Below are positions 34,349 to 47,936 of a DNA stretch of 64,000 nt, piece by piece. Position 1 is the stretch's first letter, and each line of letters begins with the position of its first letter. The stretch is from assembly GCF_010389155.1 (NCBI RefSeq), contig NC_057768.1, forward strand, positions 48,339,633 through 48,403,632, given 5' to 3'. A program made the translations under genes and the position numbers. Under the pieces are notes generated by a model. It was given only the letters and a program-made list of their open reading frames with translations, did not search any database and was not told the DNA's origin. The DNA comes from Erigeron canadensis (Eukaryota; Streptophyta; Magnoliopsida; Asterales; Asteraceae).

Positions 34349-37063
34349 CTAATCTTTCCAGGCATCTTTGTTAATACGTCGGGAAGAAACACCAGCAGAA
34401 GAAATGCTTGGCGTGAGAGGCATGGAGGGCGTACTGGGTGCTTCCACATCACCCCAATCATCACTCCAAGTGTCATCCCACCCATCTTTTTGGTCAAAAT
34501 CTATGTTGGGCCTAGCTGAAACCGGGAGTTCGGTATCTAGCTTTTGGTACTTTATACCATTGTTCACAAGACGTCTTCTTTGATAGGTAACACACACAAG
34601 GACTGATACTGTTACTAGTAACAATGCTAAAGATACAAGTCCGATAAATGGAGTTCGCCTGAAGAGACTAGTGTAAGTCAGTTGTGGCATGTAGTTTGAC
34701 TTCTTCGTGGGGTTATGTGTAAGAAAATTTATAAAATCAAGACTGCAACTGCCTTTGCTTGTTTTTAGAGTTATATGCTTTTCAGTTTTTCCAGATCCTA
34801 TTGAAACCGTAACCTGCAAGTAAAAGTTTTCGAGTCAATAACAAGCTGCAACAGAAAACACTAACTACTGTATAAGACAATCCTCGGAGGTCAAGATAAC
34901 AATTGAGACTTGTATACTTATGAGTTTGTAAGTATGTAGATCTGGGTTGTGCTCTTATCTATTACCCCGTATGAGTCAAGTAGGTGAAATATTTATTAAA
35001 AAGTAGCCAAAACGTTACAAGTCAAACATATCGAAAGTCGCTGAAAGCGTTTTAGTTTATTATTTCTAATGCATGAAACCAAATTGCTTTATGTAATAGT
35101 CTTTGTAATCATATTGAACACAGTACTTATTTATACCCGTTTTTTTTCTTGGAAGGCGATTAATTATACCTGTTGGACAGCCTACTTTGGCCCTTCACTC
35201 CCACCCAACCCACCATTTTCCTCCTTGACTGGGCAATTTTCTTTTATCTGATTAGTTACCTTTTCGTTTTCATTTTCTTGGATTTGAACTTTGGATTTAT
35301 CTAGGCGAACTAAATCAGGAGCCTTAATATCCACATCCAGCAGGCCCTTCCCCTTATTCTGAATCAAAAGGGAAACCTCTGTAGACTCTGGAAGATAAGA
35401 AAACAACAGTCAGCCATGTTTTTGAAGTTAAAAGCTGTATCATCTATACCAATATAAAAACAAAATAAAATACATGACATGCGAAATATAGACCGAACTT
35501 AGAATTTCAAATTTGATACGCTCCCACCCACAAGCCCACACATATTTGTCCTAAATACCATTCAAAATAACAAAAACATAACATAAACATAAAAATAATA
35601 TAATAGGGATATTTTATAGAAGTAAAATCAATATCCCTCACCTGTTTATAATGACAGGTACAACAGGTAAGGTAATTTAAAAGACTCCAAAAGTAAGAAA
35701 GCTTCCAGTTTTCAATAGGCATACGGCATACCAAAGTGGTAATCGTTGCAGTTTTCATTCAATGAAGCAAACTCTTTTGATGTTGGGCAAGTTTTGATAA
35801 AGACATTGAAATTTATCTCACAAAATGTATAAGAGAAACAAATCTTTAAGGACACTTGTTGTGATATCTTGTTTGACAAGGTCTAGTTTACAACTGCTCC
35901 TACCACTGCATAAAAATCTTGCATCAATCATAATGTGCATGTTGTAACTTAAAAAACATACTTATCAGTTACATGGTAAAACTACTTCGAGCAGGATTTT
36001 TAGTGATTCCTAATGTGCAGTGATAGATACTATCATACTATGCACCCCCTTTACAAGAATACTATCTGAAAACATGCCGTGTATACTATCTTTATATTTC
36101 AAAACATTATGGCTTTTACATATTTTCAAACTAGCTGAAACAAGCAATAGCATTCTATGCATAAAGGAAACAATAATCCAATATGACAATTTAGAAAGTA
36201 GACATCCACACCCAAAAAATATAAACATGTGGTTTTTGAAAAGCATTGTATATTTGTATCACTTTTTCCCCCTTTTATAAGTTTTTACGGACCAAAGATT
36301 TTGGAAATACATTAGAGGAATAACGAAACAATGAACAAAGTAACATACCATCTCCCGGAACGCTCAAACAAGCAACCATTCCATGATTCTTGCCATCATC
36401 GATTGTGCATTTGAAAGCTGAATCACACAATTCTCCTTGAAAACTTCCCTTCCTCGCAGACGACGAACTCTCCTCTTTCAGCGCATTCTTCTCTTCGTCT
36501 GCTTTACTTTTCTTGTCCGCCAACCCCTTATCGTTTGAACCCGTTTTCACCTTACCACTTTCATCACCCCCTAATTCCTGACTCGTTGCCTTATCCACAT
36601 TACCCTTTCCAATATCATTTGAAGACACTTTAGCCTTCTCTAAAGGATCAGTTTTCTTAGTTTCTAAATTAGACCCCGGTTTCTCGTTCAGCTTAGTTTC
36701 GGGGTTTGTCGTTTTACTTGTTTCATCAACTGTACTTTTCTTCTCCTTTACCTAATTCAAATTATCAACTTCAGTTACCAATGCTGTCTTATTATTAAGT
36801 ACTATATGCTAATAATGCGCAAATATTTAATGAACCAAACTTAATATACAAAAAGATTGAGTTCATTAAATACATACTAAGAAAACACCAGTTAACTTAA
36901 ACCGTATTAAGTAAATGGTATAACCACGAATAAAATATAGTAATATGTAATTAATAGATGAATGAATGGAATTTACCTGAGGATCCACCGGGTCAGCGGA
37001 GTGAGCTGTAATTACCAAGATTAAAAACAAAGCAACCAAAAGGGTTAAATTGGTTAACTTCAT
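34349..37063 (-). CDS. Type I membrane protein with DUF7356-like region (At3g24160/PMP-like)
   Basis: Four exons (37063-36977, 36751-36349, 35387-35260, 34813-34349), GT-AG with consistent phases, give 360 residues. A signal peptide (MKLTNLTLLVALFLILVITAHSA) is followed by a Lys/Glu/Ser-rich acidic-basic region (about 30-130). A Cys-containing lumenal or extracellular domain comes next (CDSAFKCTIDDG, MVACLSVPGD, STEVSLLIQNKGKGLLDVDI). A single membrane span lies at about residues 260-282 (TPFIGLVSLALLLVTVSVLV), then a basic stop-transfer (QRRR). The cytosolic tail has YQKLDTELPV, an acidic Trp-rich stretch (DGWDDTWSDDWGD) and the end SRRINKDAWKD. The architecture matches the uncharacterised plant family annotated in Arabidopsis as putative type 1 membrane protein. 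Role unknown; the tail motifs would suit trafficking through the endomembrane system (inference). Confidence 0.88.
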
Positions 37064-37439
37064 TGATTAACTAATTAAGGACACAGAAACAGTTAGGCAG
37101 TGAAAACTGGTAAGTGAAGATTGATTGATTGATTTAGGGCTTAAACAGGAACATATTTGGCGTGTGTTTTCCTCCACATTGATTTTTTTTCAGAAAAAAA
37201 TAAAAATAAATGATAAAATCCAAAAGTGGGGATTTCAGAATGTGTGTTGACTCGAGAAGTCAATGTTAACGATGTCAGGATTAAAATGGTAATGGGCTAC
37301 ATCAAGCCTAATTTGTTTTATGGAATTTTTCTCTATCGGTCTAATGCTAACGTAAATGGGCTTTAGGCCTGTTCTTTGTTCCCATTTACGAGCCTTTTTA
37401 TGTTTTAAAAACAAATATTTCAGCTTTTTTTTTTCCACT

Positions 37440-38630
37440 AAAAATAATACAGTAATGAAGAAAAGTGATAGTTACGATGATGATATTGATGATGATGATG
37501 ATATAGTAACTTGAAAGTGATTTTGTGAAAAATTAGTTTCTACTACTCCGTATTAATTAAGTAAAAAGTTAATTCGAGTGCTAAATAAAGAATTGACTAA
37601 AAATTATGTATTGCAAGGAGTTGATTTTAATGTTAGATGGGGTATTTTTTGGTATTATAAAGCTTTATTAATTGAATAAAGCTATGGAGTAATAAGAACG
37701 TAATGGGTGAAACCTTAGAGGTTGCGAATCACAAATCACATATTCAAAACTTGATAGAGACAAGTGGCCAGAGAAATCATATCTTGTGGTCCCCTATAAG
37801 GATGATGAGTCTTCAGACATAAGTTTTATGTGGTAATGTACTCTGGGTAAAAAAAAATGATACATATATAAGAGTTCTCACCCACTTACTGGTATGTATA
37901 TATCATATGGCAATCGGTATGTGACACGATTATGTATCTATAATATGAGCTTCACTAGCTAGCTAGGTTGGTGGGTGTGAATTAGTTAAAGAGTCAACCT
38001 GCCCTTGTTTAGAGGTTATTAGCTTTGCTAGTCATTACGTGATAGATAATAATTCTCAACTCTTGTGACATGGCCTTTTCATAAAGAAAGTGATAATTCT
38101 ATAACAATTATTAGCCATCTACAACAAATGTACATGTTTTATTATACAATATACAACTGTGTAAAGCAGATATTATTGTAAATGGCTAAAATATGTTGTA
38201 GCTTTATCACTTTCCTTTTCATAACCTCGATCTATTGGAAATGTACGTGATTATTTCATATGGCCGGTCTTTGTCTCTTTCATTAAACCGAAATGAGTCA
38301 TCAAAAAATAAAAAAAAATCTTATGCGGCAAATGTTAATGGTTGATAATTAGTTCTTTTTAATTTGTTAATATTAAAACGTGAATTATTTATTTGAACCC
38401 AAAAATTTCGAAGAGACAAAATTTTCATTTTAAGTAATTGGACCATGAGATTAAGAACTCATTAGTTAATTTAACAAAGTTGAATTGGTTTCTTAGTACG
38501 TACGTACAAAACATGCATTATCTCTGTTCCAATCACTTTTAAATTCTTTCATTTGAAGCACATTTTTTATAGCTACGTACGTGGTACGTACGAAGAGATA
38601 TATAAAAACTTCAACCTCTTTATGATTGTT
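37440..38630. other. Intergenic region upstream of the DUF7356 gene
   Basis: No gene recognised. Contains a short GAT-repeat (about 37475-37503) and one 130-bp MITE (38084-38213). Confidence 0.5.
38084..38213. mobile_element. Mutator-like MITE, 130 bp (family copy 2)
   Basis: Ends AAGAAAGTGATAATTCTATA (left) and, complemented, GAAAGTGATAAAGCTACAAC. Flanked by the direct repeat CCTTTTCATA (38074-38083 and 38214-38223), which contains a 9-bp TSD. The interior ATTAGCCATCTACAACA relates it to the copies at 10.2 and 59.5 kb. Confidence 0.8.
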
Positions 38631-38654
38631 AAATATATATATATATATATAGAG

Positions 38655-38854
38655 AGAGGGGATGGGAATATAAGGCTGTCGCGTATCTAGTCTTAAGTGT
38701 GGAACACTCACATATTATTTTTTAATTCATAAAATTATGAGGGCCCATGCATTTATTTATTAAACAAAAAATAATAAAATATTAGTATGTGAGGGGTTCC
38801 AGACCTAAGCTTAGGTGCCAGACAGTCTTATATTCCTTTTTCCCATATATATCC

Positions 38855-38855
<1 letters not shown>
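38655..38855. mobile_element. Short inverted-repeat MITE
   Basis: Left GGGAATATAAGGCTGTC is answered on the right by the complement of GGAATATAAGACTGTC. Inner blocks TGGAACACTCACATA and TATGTGAGGGGTTCCA also pair. Embedded in TA-repeat DNA, so a TSD cannot be read. Confidence 0.6.
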
Positions 38856-38890
<35 letters not shown>

Positions 38891-38896
<6 letters not shown>

Positions 38897-38996
38897 GCCG
38901 CATAATTCAATTACTCAAAAAACGAGAGTAATTATCATATATATATATATATATATGCCGCATAATTCAATTACTCAAAAAACGAGAGTAATTATC
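38891..38996 (+). repeat. 60-bp tandem duplication
   Basis: Two identical copies of ATATATGCCGCATAATTCAA and following sequence at exact 60-base spacing, separated by a TA run. The second copy joins directly to the inverted Helitron. Confidence 0.9.
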
Positions 38997-39403
38997 CGCG
39001 CGTTGTGGCAGTAAGATGGTAGGGTGATAGGTTATGATATGTCATAGAGTGTGATAGTCAAATGTCTTAGCCGTACGGGCTCCACCCTTCGGATTTAAAA
39101 ATTCGTCAAAAGTATATCGAATGACATCTTTAATGAAAGAGCATGAAGTTTTAAGAACACCCATATAATTTTTATAGTTTATCGATTTACGGTTTTTGAG
39201 ATAAAATATTTTGAATAAATTAATTAGAGAAATTTATGGAGGAGAGATGAAAAAATGAATGGTTGAGATTTGAGGAGAAAAAAAATGAGTGGTTGAGATT
39301 TATTTTAAAGGTTTTATAAATAAGTGACTGAGATATTTTGAAATTTTCACTTATTTAAAGTTAAAAAAATGAAGAAAACAAATGTTTTATAATATATTAG
39401 AGA
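38996..39403 (-). mobile_element. Non-autonomous Helitron, inverted copy
   Basis: Contains CGCGCGTTGTGG at the left, the CCGTACGGCTAAGACATTTG block (complement of 39055-39080) and the minus-strand 5' phrase TCTCTAATATATTATAAAAC at the right. Same family as 29484 and 31388. Confidence 0.55.
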
Positions 39404-41467
39404 TAAATCAAGCATTTATATACGCATTTAAACGATAAAGCAAGAGTTGAAAATATAAACAAACTTCCAAAAAGAGTCAATTTACATTGCCGACCAGCTT
39501 TGTCCAACATTCCAAGCCTCCAAGGTCCACGACGACGACATATGTTGATGTTTGTTCAATATTTTACATTTTAAGAAAGCAAAAAGCTTAATGATTTTTG
39601 CATAAGTCATTTACGATTATACAATTACGGGACCATTATTTGGAGAGGATATCTTCTGTTCACGAAGTAATTATATTTAAGCTTGATTCCTTTAATTGAT
39701 TATCAAATACATTGTTTACTTGTGATTTATATACTGGTGCCTCTATATTTTCAGTCAACCTTGAATCCTTGATAATCTATATAAGTTGTATTGTAGGTCC
39801 GAATGAGTTGTATGCAATATTTTTCATATTTTAATGAAGAATGAAGTTTTTTGTTTAAAGACCAATTAAGTGCTGCCATTTTTTTAATCATTGGATATTA
39901 TAGGTTTAGGCAATATATGAATTTGACATATTAATGAGACATTCCATGCTCTAATGAAGCATGCATTAAAGAGTCAACCTTTAGCTTGTGCGGTTAGAAA
40001 AAGTCCAACTTTTGGTCGAAAGCATGCATATGTTAAACATTGCAATGGTACATGAAATGCCAACACGTACATGGTATTCTAGTTCAAGAGTGAATAACTG
40101 TTTTTACATGTATTACCTCTTGAACTTTTAAAAGATTACAGGTATAACTCAAACTACAATTTAACATCGATCTAGCTATTACCTCGTTTAAAACAATTTT
40201 TTCCATTGGAATCTTTATAAAAAGAATTATGTTAAACATGGATATGATGTAGTATATATGACATGTTCTCTGTCCATGTTAGATATAGCCGGTATATATA
40301 TTTGAATTAGTACGAGTATTTACTTAAATTTTGGCCTGTAATCTCTTATGAATAGAAGATCACGACACTTTGACGAATAGGCCACCTTCCTTGGTAGTGA
40401 TGATTATTAATACATCAAGTTAATTACATTTGATAAATCTAAACTAATACTAAGTAATAACCATATTCAAGTTTTATGTCCATTGACGGCAACTTTAAGT
40501 CCATTACCCGCGCGCCGACCTATTTAGGTTTGAATATATCTGAAAAGTTTAGAGGTCGACCCGGTCATGTTTTCCGATATGGACACATTATTCTGACATA
40601 ATTGTTTCATAAGACGTTTGAATGAGTCAAAGTGATCATATGTTTTTACCACATGAGTGAATTTGAAGTATCAAAACTCTACTCGCATATCAAACAAACG
40701 CGTCAACAATATAGCCATCTAATGGATCCCACCCCCACACAAAAAGACACAACTTGATGCAGGCCCAACGGTTGAAAATAAGGCTTTATTATATTTAGAG
40801 TTTCAAAGAGCTTTTAAAGGTGCTTCATTAAAATGGGCATAACTTTTGCTACAAGGCTCCATCTTCGACGTGCGATCAGCCAAAACAACTGTTGGAACGA
40901 GGAGTATCAAGCTACAAACCGCCAAAGAGTCTTTGATCCCAAAAACGCCGTTTTCTATGAGTTATGGACCTTTTACTATGTTTTTCGGGTTTTTTTTTTT
41001 TTGAACTTTCTTTTTGTTATAACTTCCGGCCCATTTGTTTGTTTAGGCCCGTTCGAATTTTGCTGCATTATTTATGTTCGTGTAAACCTAGAACTTAATC
41101 AGCTTTTATGATATTACAAATTTGATTTCTCTCTCTATCATTGTGTGATAGTTTGATTAAACTCTAATTTTCGGTATTCTTTCGAATAACGAATATTAAA
41201 AGAATTGGTCTTCTCATTCTTTTGAATCAACAGGTCCGATTATCTATCTTAAATTTCCGTCTACGTCACAACTTCTTCTTGATGATTTATGATTATAGAT
41301 ACATGTCAAAAGTTCACTTTTTGTAGAATAGGAATCAATAAATATTGTGAGGTTGATGCATTAGGAGTGCGATCGATGTATCAGCTCAGATTGTGAAGGG
41401 CTTGGATTGGATACAATATAGTCAAACGTTCTGGTACAATTAAGGGCCCAGATTATTATCATTCACT
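39404..41467. other. Intergenic, no gene recognised
   Basis: AT-rich. The stretch 40740-41110 (ATGGGCATAACTTTTGCTAC onward) looks like retroelement-derived sequence, but no domain is readable. Confidence 0.4.
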
Positions 41468-41470
41468 AAA

Positions 41471-41762
41471 GCTATCTCCAATGGGATGCTCTTGGGTGCC
41501 CTTAGATATCTTTTGCCGTTGAAGCTTGTCCAAAACTAAGGATTTTTTTTAAGGATGCCCTTACCTAAGGGCATGTCCTTACTTAATATATTTTTGTTTT
41601 TAGTGGAGATAAAAGGATATATAAGAATATTTGTATGGTTGGAGATAAAATTATAAGATTTGAAGGATTTGTAAAGATGTATAAGAATTTGTAAGAATTT
41701 ATAAGGATTTTTAATGATATGATGTGACAGCTCAAGGATACTTCTTATCATTGGAGATAGCC
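41471..41762. mobile_element. PIF/Harbinger-like MITE, 292 bp
   Basis: Left end AGCTATCTCCAATGGGATG and right end (complemented) GGCTATCTCCAATGATAAG. Flanked by TAA on both sides (41468-41470 and 41763-41765). AT-rich, noncoding interior. Confidence 0.7.
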
Positions 41763-41765
41763 TAA

Positions 41766-44700
41766 TAAAAGATAAAATGCACTACTCCACAACACACTCT
41801 AAATAAAGTAGTGATCACTCATGCTAGCTTTTGTTAGTGTTGTTCATTTTCAAATTAGGTTCATTTTATAGAAAATGGGAATTGGATAATCTATTCCAAA
41901 ACAAAACTTTATAGCTATCTGCCTATCTTTACCAACTTCTTTTTGTCCCAAAAAAAAAAATGACATAAGAAGTAACTTTGACATATATATGCTGAAGTGA
42001 AAACGGATTATTACATAGAATATAATATGATCAAAATATGTATAATGTGTGTTGCATTTCACTAAGATGTGGTTGTTGACCTTTGGTGAGTTGGGTCACA
42101 TGATGTACCTAGACTAAAAGAGACGTGTCGTTTTTGTGTAAACAACAGGGCCAAAAGCCCAAGACCCATTCAATACTTGTCTTTTTCTATACACCTTTTT
42201 GGCTTTTTGTATTAATTTCACATTTGGGCCACATCACTTCATTCCATTGATTCAAATCCTACAATCTTGCTTTACAGAGCATATATGTGACACTGGAGTA
42301 AATTCAGGGCTCGGGTTGTAAAATGATGACGTGTTTTTAGTTTATCTTTGATTAGACAACATATATATGCTCAAGGATTTGTATACAAAGGGTATTATTG
42401 GGGTAATATTGGGGTAAATGACTCTCGATCATATAGAGTATTATTTAATCAATATTTTTCATCATCATTTTTAGACTTTTTCTCTAACTATTTCTCATTT
42501 TGAGATAATATAAAAGTTATTTCTAATGGTGCATAAACAAAAATCTGGTTGTCAGGATATTTGTATTTTTAAATATAAACCACTCAAAACTTCGTAACAA
42601 TAATATTACATTGAACTTAGCCATTACTTAGTCAATTCCTTTCACAATTTACCAGCCATATAATCACATCGATCTTATCCACTTTCAGAGTTAACATAAG
42701 TGACATTGTCATTCGCTTTGGTATAAAGTTACCGGTAATCCGAATTCCAAATTTGGCACTCAATGCCATCTTAGTTGCACGACTCCTCCAACGATTGCCA
42801 TATAACGGTGCATTCATCAATATCATGGATTATCAGATAATGTGGTACGCAACGTATCCTTAATGACATTAGGTTCATTCGATTCACCATCCATTATAAC
42901 TATACGAACTGTGTATGGTGAGAAGTATTTGTAGACAATTTAATTTCAAACCACTAATATATCTAAATCAGTGACAACCACAGTACCACACCCAATATAT
43001 TTTCCAGATTGTTGTTACATTTGAGGGAAAATATTTACTCTATAAATTTTTGATCTATCTGAATTGTGTATGTATTTGCCTATATAGATAACATGGACAT
43101 TTTCTTGAATTGTGGAACCTCGTGTAATGTTTTCAGAAATGTTGAAATCCGGTTACATAAAAGCTGCTTTTATAGAAGAGAAAAAGGTAATCGGATCTTG
43201 ACAACACAAACTTGTGGTTAACTTTCCATTAAAAAAAAAGGTGGACTACCAAAGCATATGTGAGTTCAAAAAAGTCCAAACTTTATAGATGTTCTTTACC
43301 AAAGTTTATGATTTGTAATAATGTCAACAGAAAGATAGATAGTGTAAGAAGTAACATTGTCAACTTATTCTATGATTAAGGACGAGCCATAAATGGGTTC
43401 GTAATTAAAATTGTGAATGCGCCTTTCTTTTTTATGAACAGCAATTGTGAATGCTCATGGATTATACCATAAATTAGAGCAATGGTTGTGTGACTTGTGT
43501 GATGTGTCGCTATGTATGGCTACAAAATTGCAAATGTAACTCATGTTGACTTTGACCACACACTCGTTTTTTTAAGACTCTCTTTTTCTTAAAAAAAAAA
43601 AAAAAAAACTACTCGTATACTAGAATGCTTAGACCTATACAATTCGGTATGTGATTATATTTGTACCTTTATTATCCTGAATCATCTTTAATAAATATTA
43701 AAATAAAACCTTTAATTCTAAATTGGAAAAACAACGTACGAATCTCACGTATTACGCGAGTAATAAGCTAGTTTTATTAAACTTAATTAAAAAAATTATA
43801 AAAGGGTATCACTTTGCAAGCCACGGCGATAGTTATGTACTACTGGGTTGTTTTTTCTTAGTAGATATTTCGTATGGGACATCAGACGTTGAATGTCAAG
43901 CTACGTCCCAAAACTCAACTTTTTGCAACCCTTGTCCCATAAACCCCCACTTCAATCACTCAGTTTAATTTCAGAAAAAAAAAAAAAAAAAGGTTCAGGC
44001 TATAGATTTATTATATGTATGTTTTTATGTAACTAATGAACCTTAAAAAATCAATCAATATAGGTAATATATTTTTCTAACTTTTGTTTTAATATTTTCA
44101 CATAATACTTATATGATTAGTCTATGTACTTAGTGTAGGTAGTGCAGGTAAGTATTTTCTTTCGATAATAAAATAAGATTCAAATGTATGTTACCTATAT
44201 ATAATATATATATATAGTCACTCTAAGTTGTATGAAGCATGTTTCAAGGAAAATTAATTTTAAAAAAGGCCAAAAGGGTATATGTATCCTAACCATATGT
44301 AGTGGTTAAGGGTGATCATAACAACTCATACTCTATAAAAAAAACTCTATTTTTTAGTAATATATTTATGTATTTATTTAGCTTTAAAGGTAAGAGGCAA
44401 TGTGTAGTTTAATTTTGTAATTTAATTTTACATCATGAAAATTGTTAAATATTGTTAAATGACTCCAAAATAAAAATCTTGACTCCGTTCTCGACTTAAT
44501 TTTATTAGATGACTGATCTAATGATGATCAAGGATTTGAAACATTGCCGCAATCAATGTATTTTACCTATAAAAAAAAATAAATAAATTGGATGATCATC
44601 GATATGTTTTGCACTTTCCTTTGTACGTACACCATGGGTAGTGTCAATCCGAAGAGACATCATGCGGCAGACATGTGTCGGCATCAAATCGCTGTGCAAG

Positions 44701-47700
44701 GTTTGGAAGGTAAGTAAAAGAAATGGTAAGAATATTGTTGTTAATAATTTGTGCATTATTGCCAAACACTCTTTGATTAGACATGAGTCTATGCCAATTG
44801 TCATGTGTCATTATGTTGTGCAAATTGTTTCATCGATCTGGCTATCGTCGTTAATAAGATTGTTCATACTTACTTGACTTTTTCATTCATATCGATTTAG
44901 TTAAGGTTGTCTATGTTTAGATATTTATTTAAAATTTAAAGCTGAATAATGTGGAGTATTTAGATTTTTATGTTGAACGGCACACATGCATAAGATAATG
45001 AAAGTATGGGAAGGAAGGAAGGGGTGTAAAGTGAAAAGGAGGGTGGGTTTGACTTTAGGATTTCACATGCGAGAAGGACCACGGCTCCGCCTCTTCTTTC
45101 TTTTCAATAATACACCTATCACCACACCACTTTTTGAATTCAATGTAGCTTATCTTCTTCTTCTCCTATCAATTAAGCTCAATTATATCTACTTTAATTC
45201 ACACTAAATAAATTTAAGAGTGACTTACAAACAAAAAAAATTACAAGTAACGGCATAAAGAGAAGGGGTAAACCAAAACTTAGATGGGGAAAGAAGTACT
45301 GTATATCAAGGCTAGTTATATGGAAGGTGAAGACCATCACTGTTGGTGGCATGAATAGTAGACCAAACCTTAGACAAGTGGATTAAAATTAAGACCGGTC
45401 TGACAGGTATACTTAGACTAGAATCAGAAATGTGGGCATCTATTTCTACCTCCCGTTTTGTCCCATATACACCCCTTTTTGTCCGATAAACAGTTGTACA
45501 GTATGCATTGTTTATTATAGATTGAGGGGTGTATTTAGACATGCAAAAGAGGTGGAAATAATAGGACCTGTCGATAGTCGTTACTTGGTGGGTTAATTAG
45601 AACCCTTTATGCTTGAGGGGACATAGACATTGAGACTATTGTGCTTATTAAAAAGAATAACATCGATCAATGTACCAGAAATGTAAGAAAGAAATTGAAA
45701 ACAAGGTTTGTGCATCGCAAAATGTACCGATTGTGCAAGAAGTAGTAACTTATTTTGTACATCGCAAATGATTGTGATGCAGCATGTGGCCCGGTTTTGT
45801 GACACACAAATCACATTTACGTTTTATGGGTGAAAACTCACAAAAAAATCTTTTTTTTTTACCATTCTCACAAATCGATGTTCTTAATTAATTTCATCAA
45901 AGTCAGGTTTTTTTTTAATGTTTTCAGTACAAAAGCTAAGTAGTCGTATATAATTTGGAGAGGATATCTTAATTGCCTAACGTTAGATTTTCAAACTACT
46001 TAATTTCTTTTGTTTCCACATTTATGTGAAAGTTGAAGTAGTATCATTAGTTAATGACCATGAACGTGGATGTACAGAGTCCATGACTTGTTACACAATA
46101 TCTATATATATAAATGTATTTGATTCGGCCATGCTTTAAGGTTTGGTTTAGCTTTTGAAAACTTAGCTCCAAATACCATGTGTTTTGTCGAGATGGTCGT
46201 AACACATTTTAACGATCATTTGTACATGCATGTCTACTCCATCACCTAGACTTTTCTAGAAAATATTATGGTTTGTTATCAAGCGTGCGTATAGCTTAGA
46301 ACTGTTAAACGATGATCTCTTACAACAAACATGTAATTCAAATTTCCTTTTTGTAAATAAGTTTTCATTTTAAAGGTTACGAATTCGATTTCCTACATGG
46401 AAGCTCCAACAATCTGTCTTAGGTCGACACAGAAAATGAGAATTGAAGAGTATAAATTGGTGTTGCTAATTAAGACCTTCCAATTGTGTTAAATTTGGGA
46501 CTTTACGTACAACCTCTAGCTAGGCTCTATCAATTAGATTTGTACCATACTTCTAAAACTAATTTAAGACACTTTTACATTGAATACATTTCAGCTTTTG
46601 GGGAAAAAAAAGTTTGATAAAGGAGTGGAAGCAAATTTCTCCTGGAGAAGACCCATACCCACCCTATGATAAAAGCAAAATGGAGACCACAACTACGCGT
46701 GGCAAAATCTTCTAATTGTCCTTATAAAATTTATTACGAGTAGTTAACAACGAGTCCAAACTCTCTTACAATCTTCCTACCAACAAGGCCAAAAGGTTCA
46801 CTTTTTTGCACAACTAAAATTGAGGCCAATTGAGACTCAAATGTGAACCCAAAAATCTACCTTTTTGACCTTGAGATGATATTTCTTTTGTAGTTTTAAG
46901 AGGCCTACATAGATTTGTACCATGACATTCATAAAGGTTATTGAATGAGAGGTTTCATACATATGTTAACAAACTAAATATTTACTATATTACTCGTTAA
47001 ATATCCAAAGTCGTTCGGTCTTGCTTAACCTAGTGTGTGTTTTTGGATAAAAGAACATAAAAAGATAGTGTACTTTATATGGATATCTATTTCAGAACTT
47101 AAATTTATTAATCGTTTACATCTAGAAACGGTACCATACATATGAAAAACGGATTGGAAGTAAACTTTTAAGTTCATCGTGTCGCGTACGCTACAAAAAC
47201 GTCACAGGATGAAAAATTCAACATGATCAAAGTTACCTATACGTCAGTTACCTCGACAGCATGTTGACCAAAACAAAATTACAAATAAATGAAAATATAG
47301 GAAGATCTTGGAAATGGTCTAATGGTTAGTTATCATCTTTTCTCAAATGATGTCTTGTGTTCAAAACCTCATTAGGTAAAAATCTTGAGATTAGTCAAAA
47401 TGGTCAAAAATGGTCATTAGGGAAACCGGTTAAATTGTCAAAAGATGTGTCATCCTTAATACTTCAAACTATAAAAACCTCATCCGTTTACCTATTTAAA
47501 AATAGATATGAAAACCTGAGATAGAAAAGTTTGAAAATATATTTACCCTTTCTATGCAATTTGAGCTTTACTTGTATAAAACCATACAGGTTTTATAAAA
47601 GACTAACAATACCCTCGAGAGTTTTCAATAACATACACATATTCCATGGATAAAAATGTCACTTGACATAAACTATGTAAAGGGACCATATGGCAAAAAT
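41766..47700. other. Long intergenic region, no intact gene
   Basis: Nearly 6 kb upstream of the ERF gene. Apart from a possible degenerate protein-like stretch at 42610-43150 (minus) and short homopolymer runs, no gene, bounded transposon or RNA gene was recognised on either strand. Confidence 0.5.
42610..43150 (-). pseudogene. Possible degenerate protein-coding remnant
   Basis: Several minus-strand pieces look protein-like but are broken by stops and frame changes: NISENITRGSTIQENVHVIY, GKYIGCGTVVVTDLDI, MDGESNEPNVIKDTLRTTL and DIDECTVIWQSLEESCN. The Cys spacing faintly recalls extracellular parts of wall-associated kinases. Weak evidence. Confidence 0.2.
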
Positions 47701-47715
47701 CTCAAAATTTTGCAG

Positions 47716-47724
47716 CTATAAATA
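47716..47724 (+). promoter_or_regulatory. Candidate TATA box of the ERF gene
   Basis: CTATAAATA lies 213 bases before the start codon, which would place the transcription start near 47750 and give a ~185-base 5' leader containing a (TA)n run at 47824-47840. Confidence 0.5.
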
Positions 47725-47936
47725 CACCAACAAGAAACCAAATCAGCAGATAGATTTCTAACCTGTAAATTTTCTTTGATTCCCAATTCCAATAAGTGTC
47801 AAACCTCCAAGTCGTTGCCATTTTATATATATATATATATTCTTCTTGTTGTTCTGCAACGAAAGCATTTGATTCTAAAATAATCCTTTTTTCTTGTTCA
47901 TATACAGTGTAATATTTACCAAAATTTTTGCCCATC

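Noticed and set aside
47928..47936. Earlier start for the ERF protein (MPI before MQK)
   Set aside because: The codon at 47928 is TTG; the first ATG in frame is 47937.
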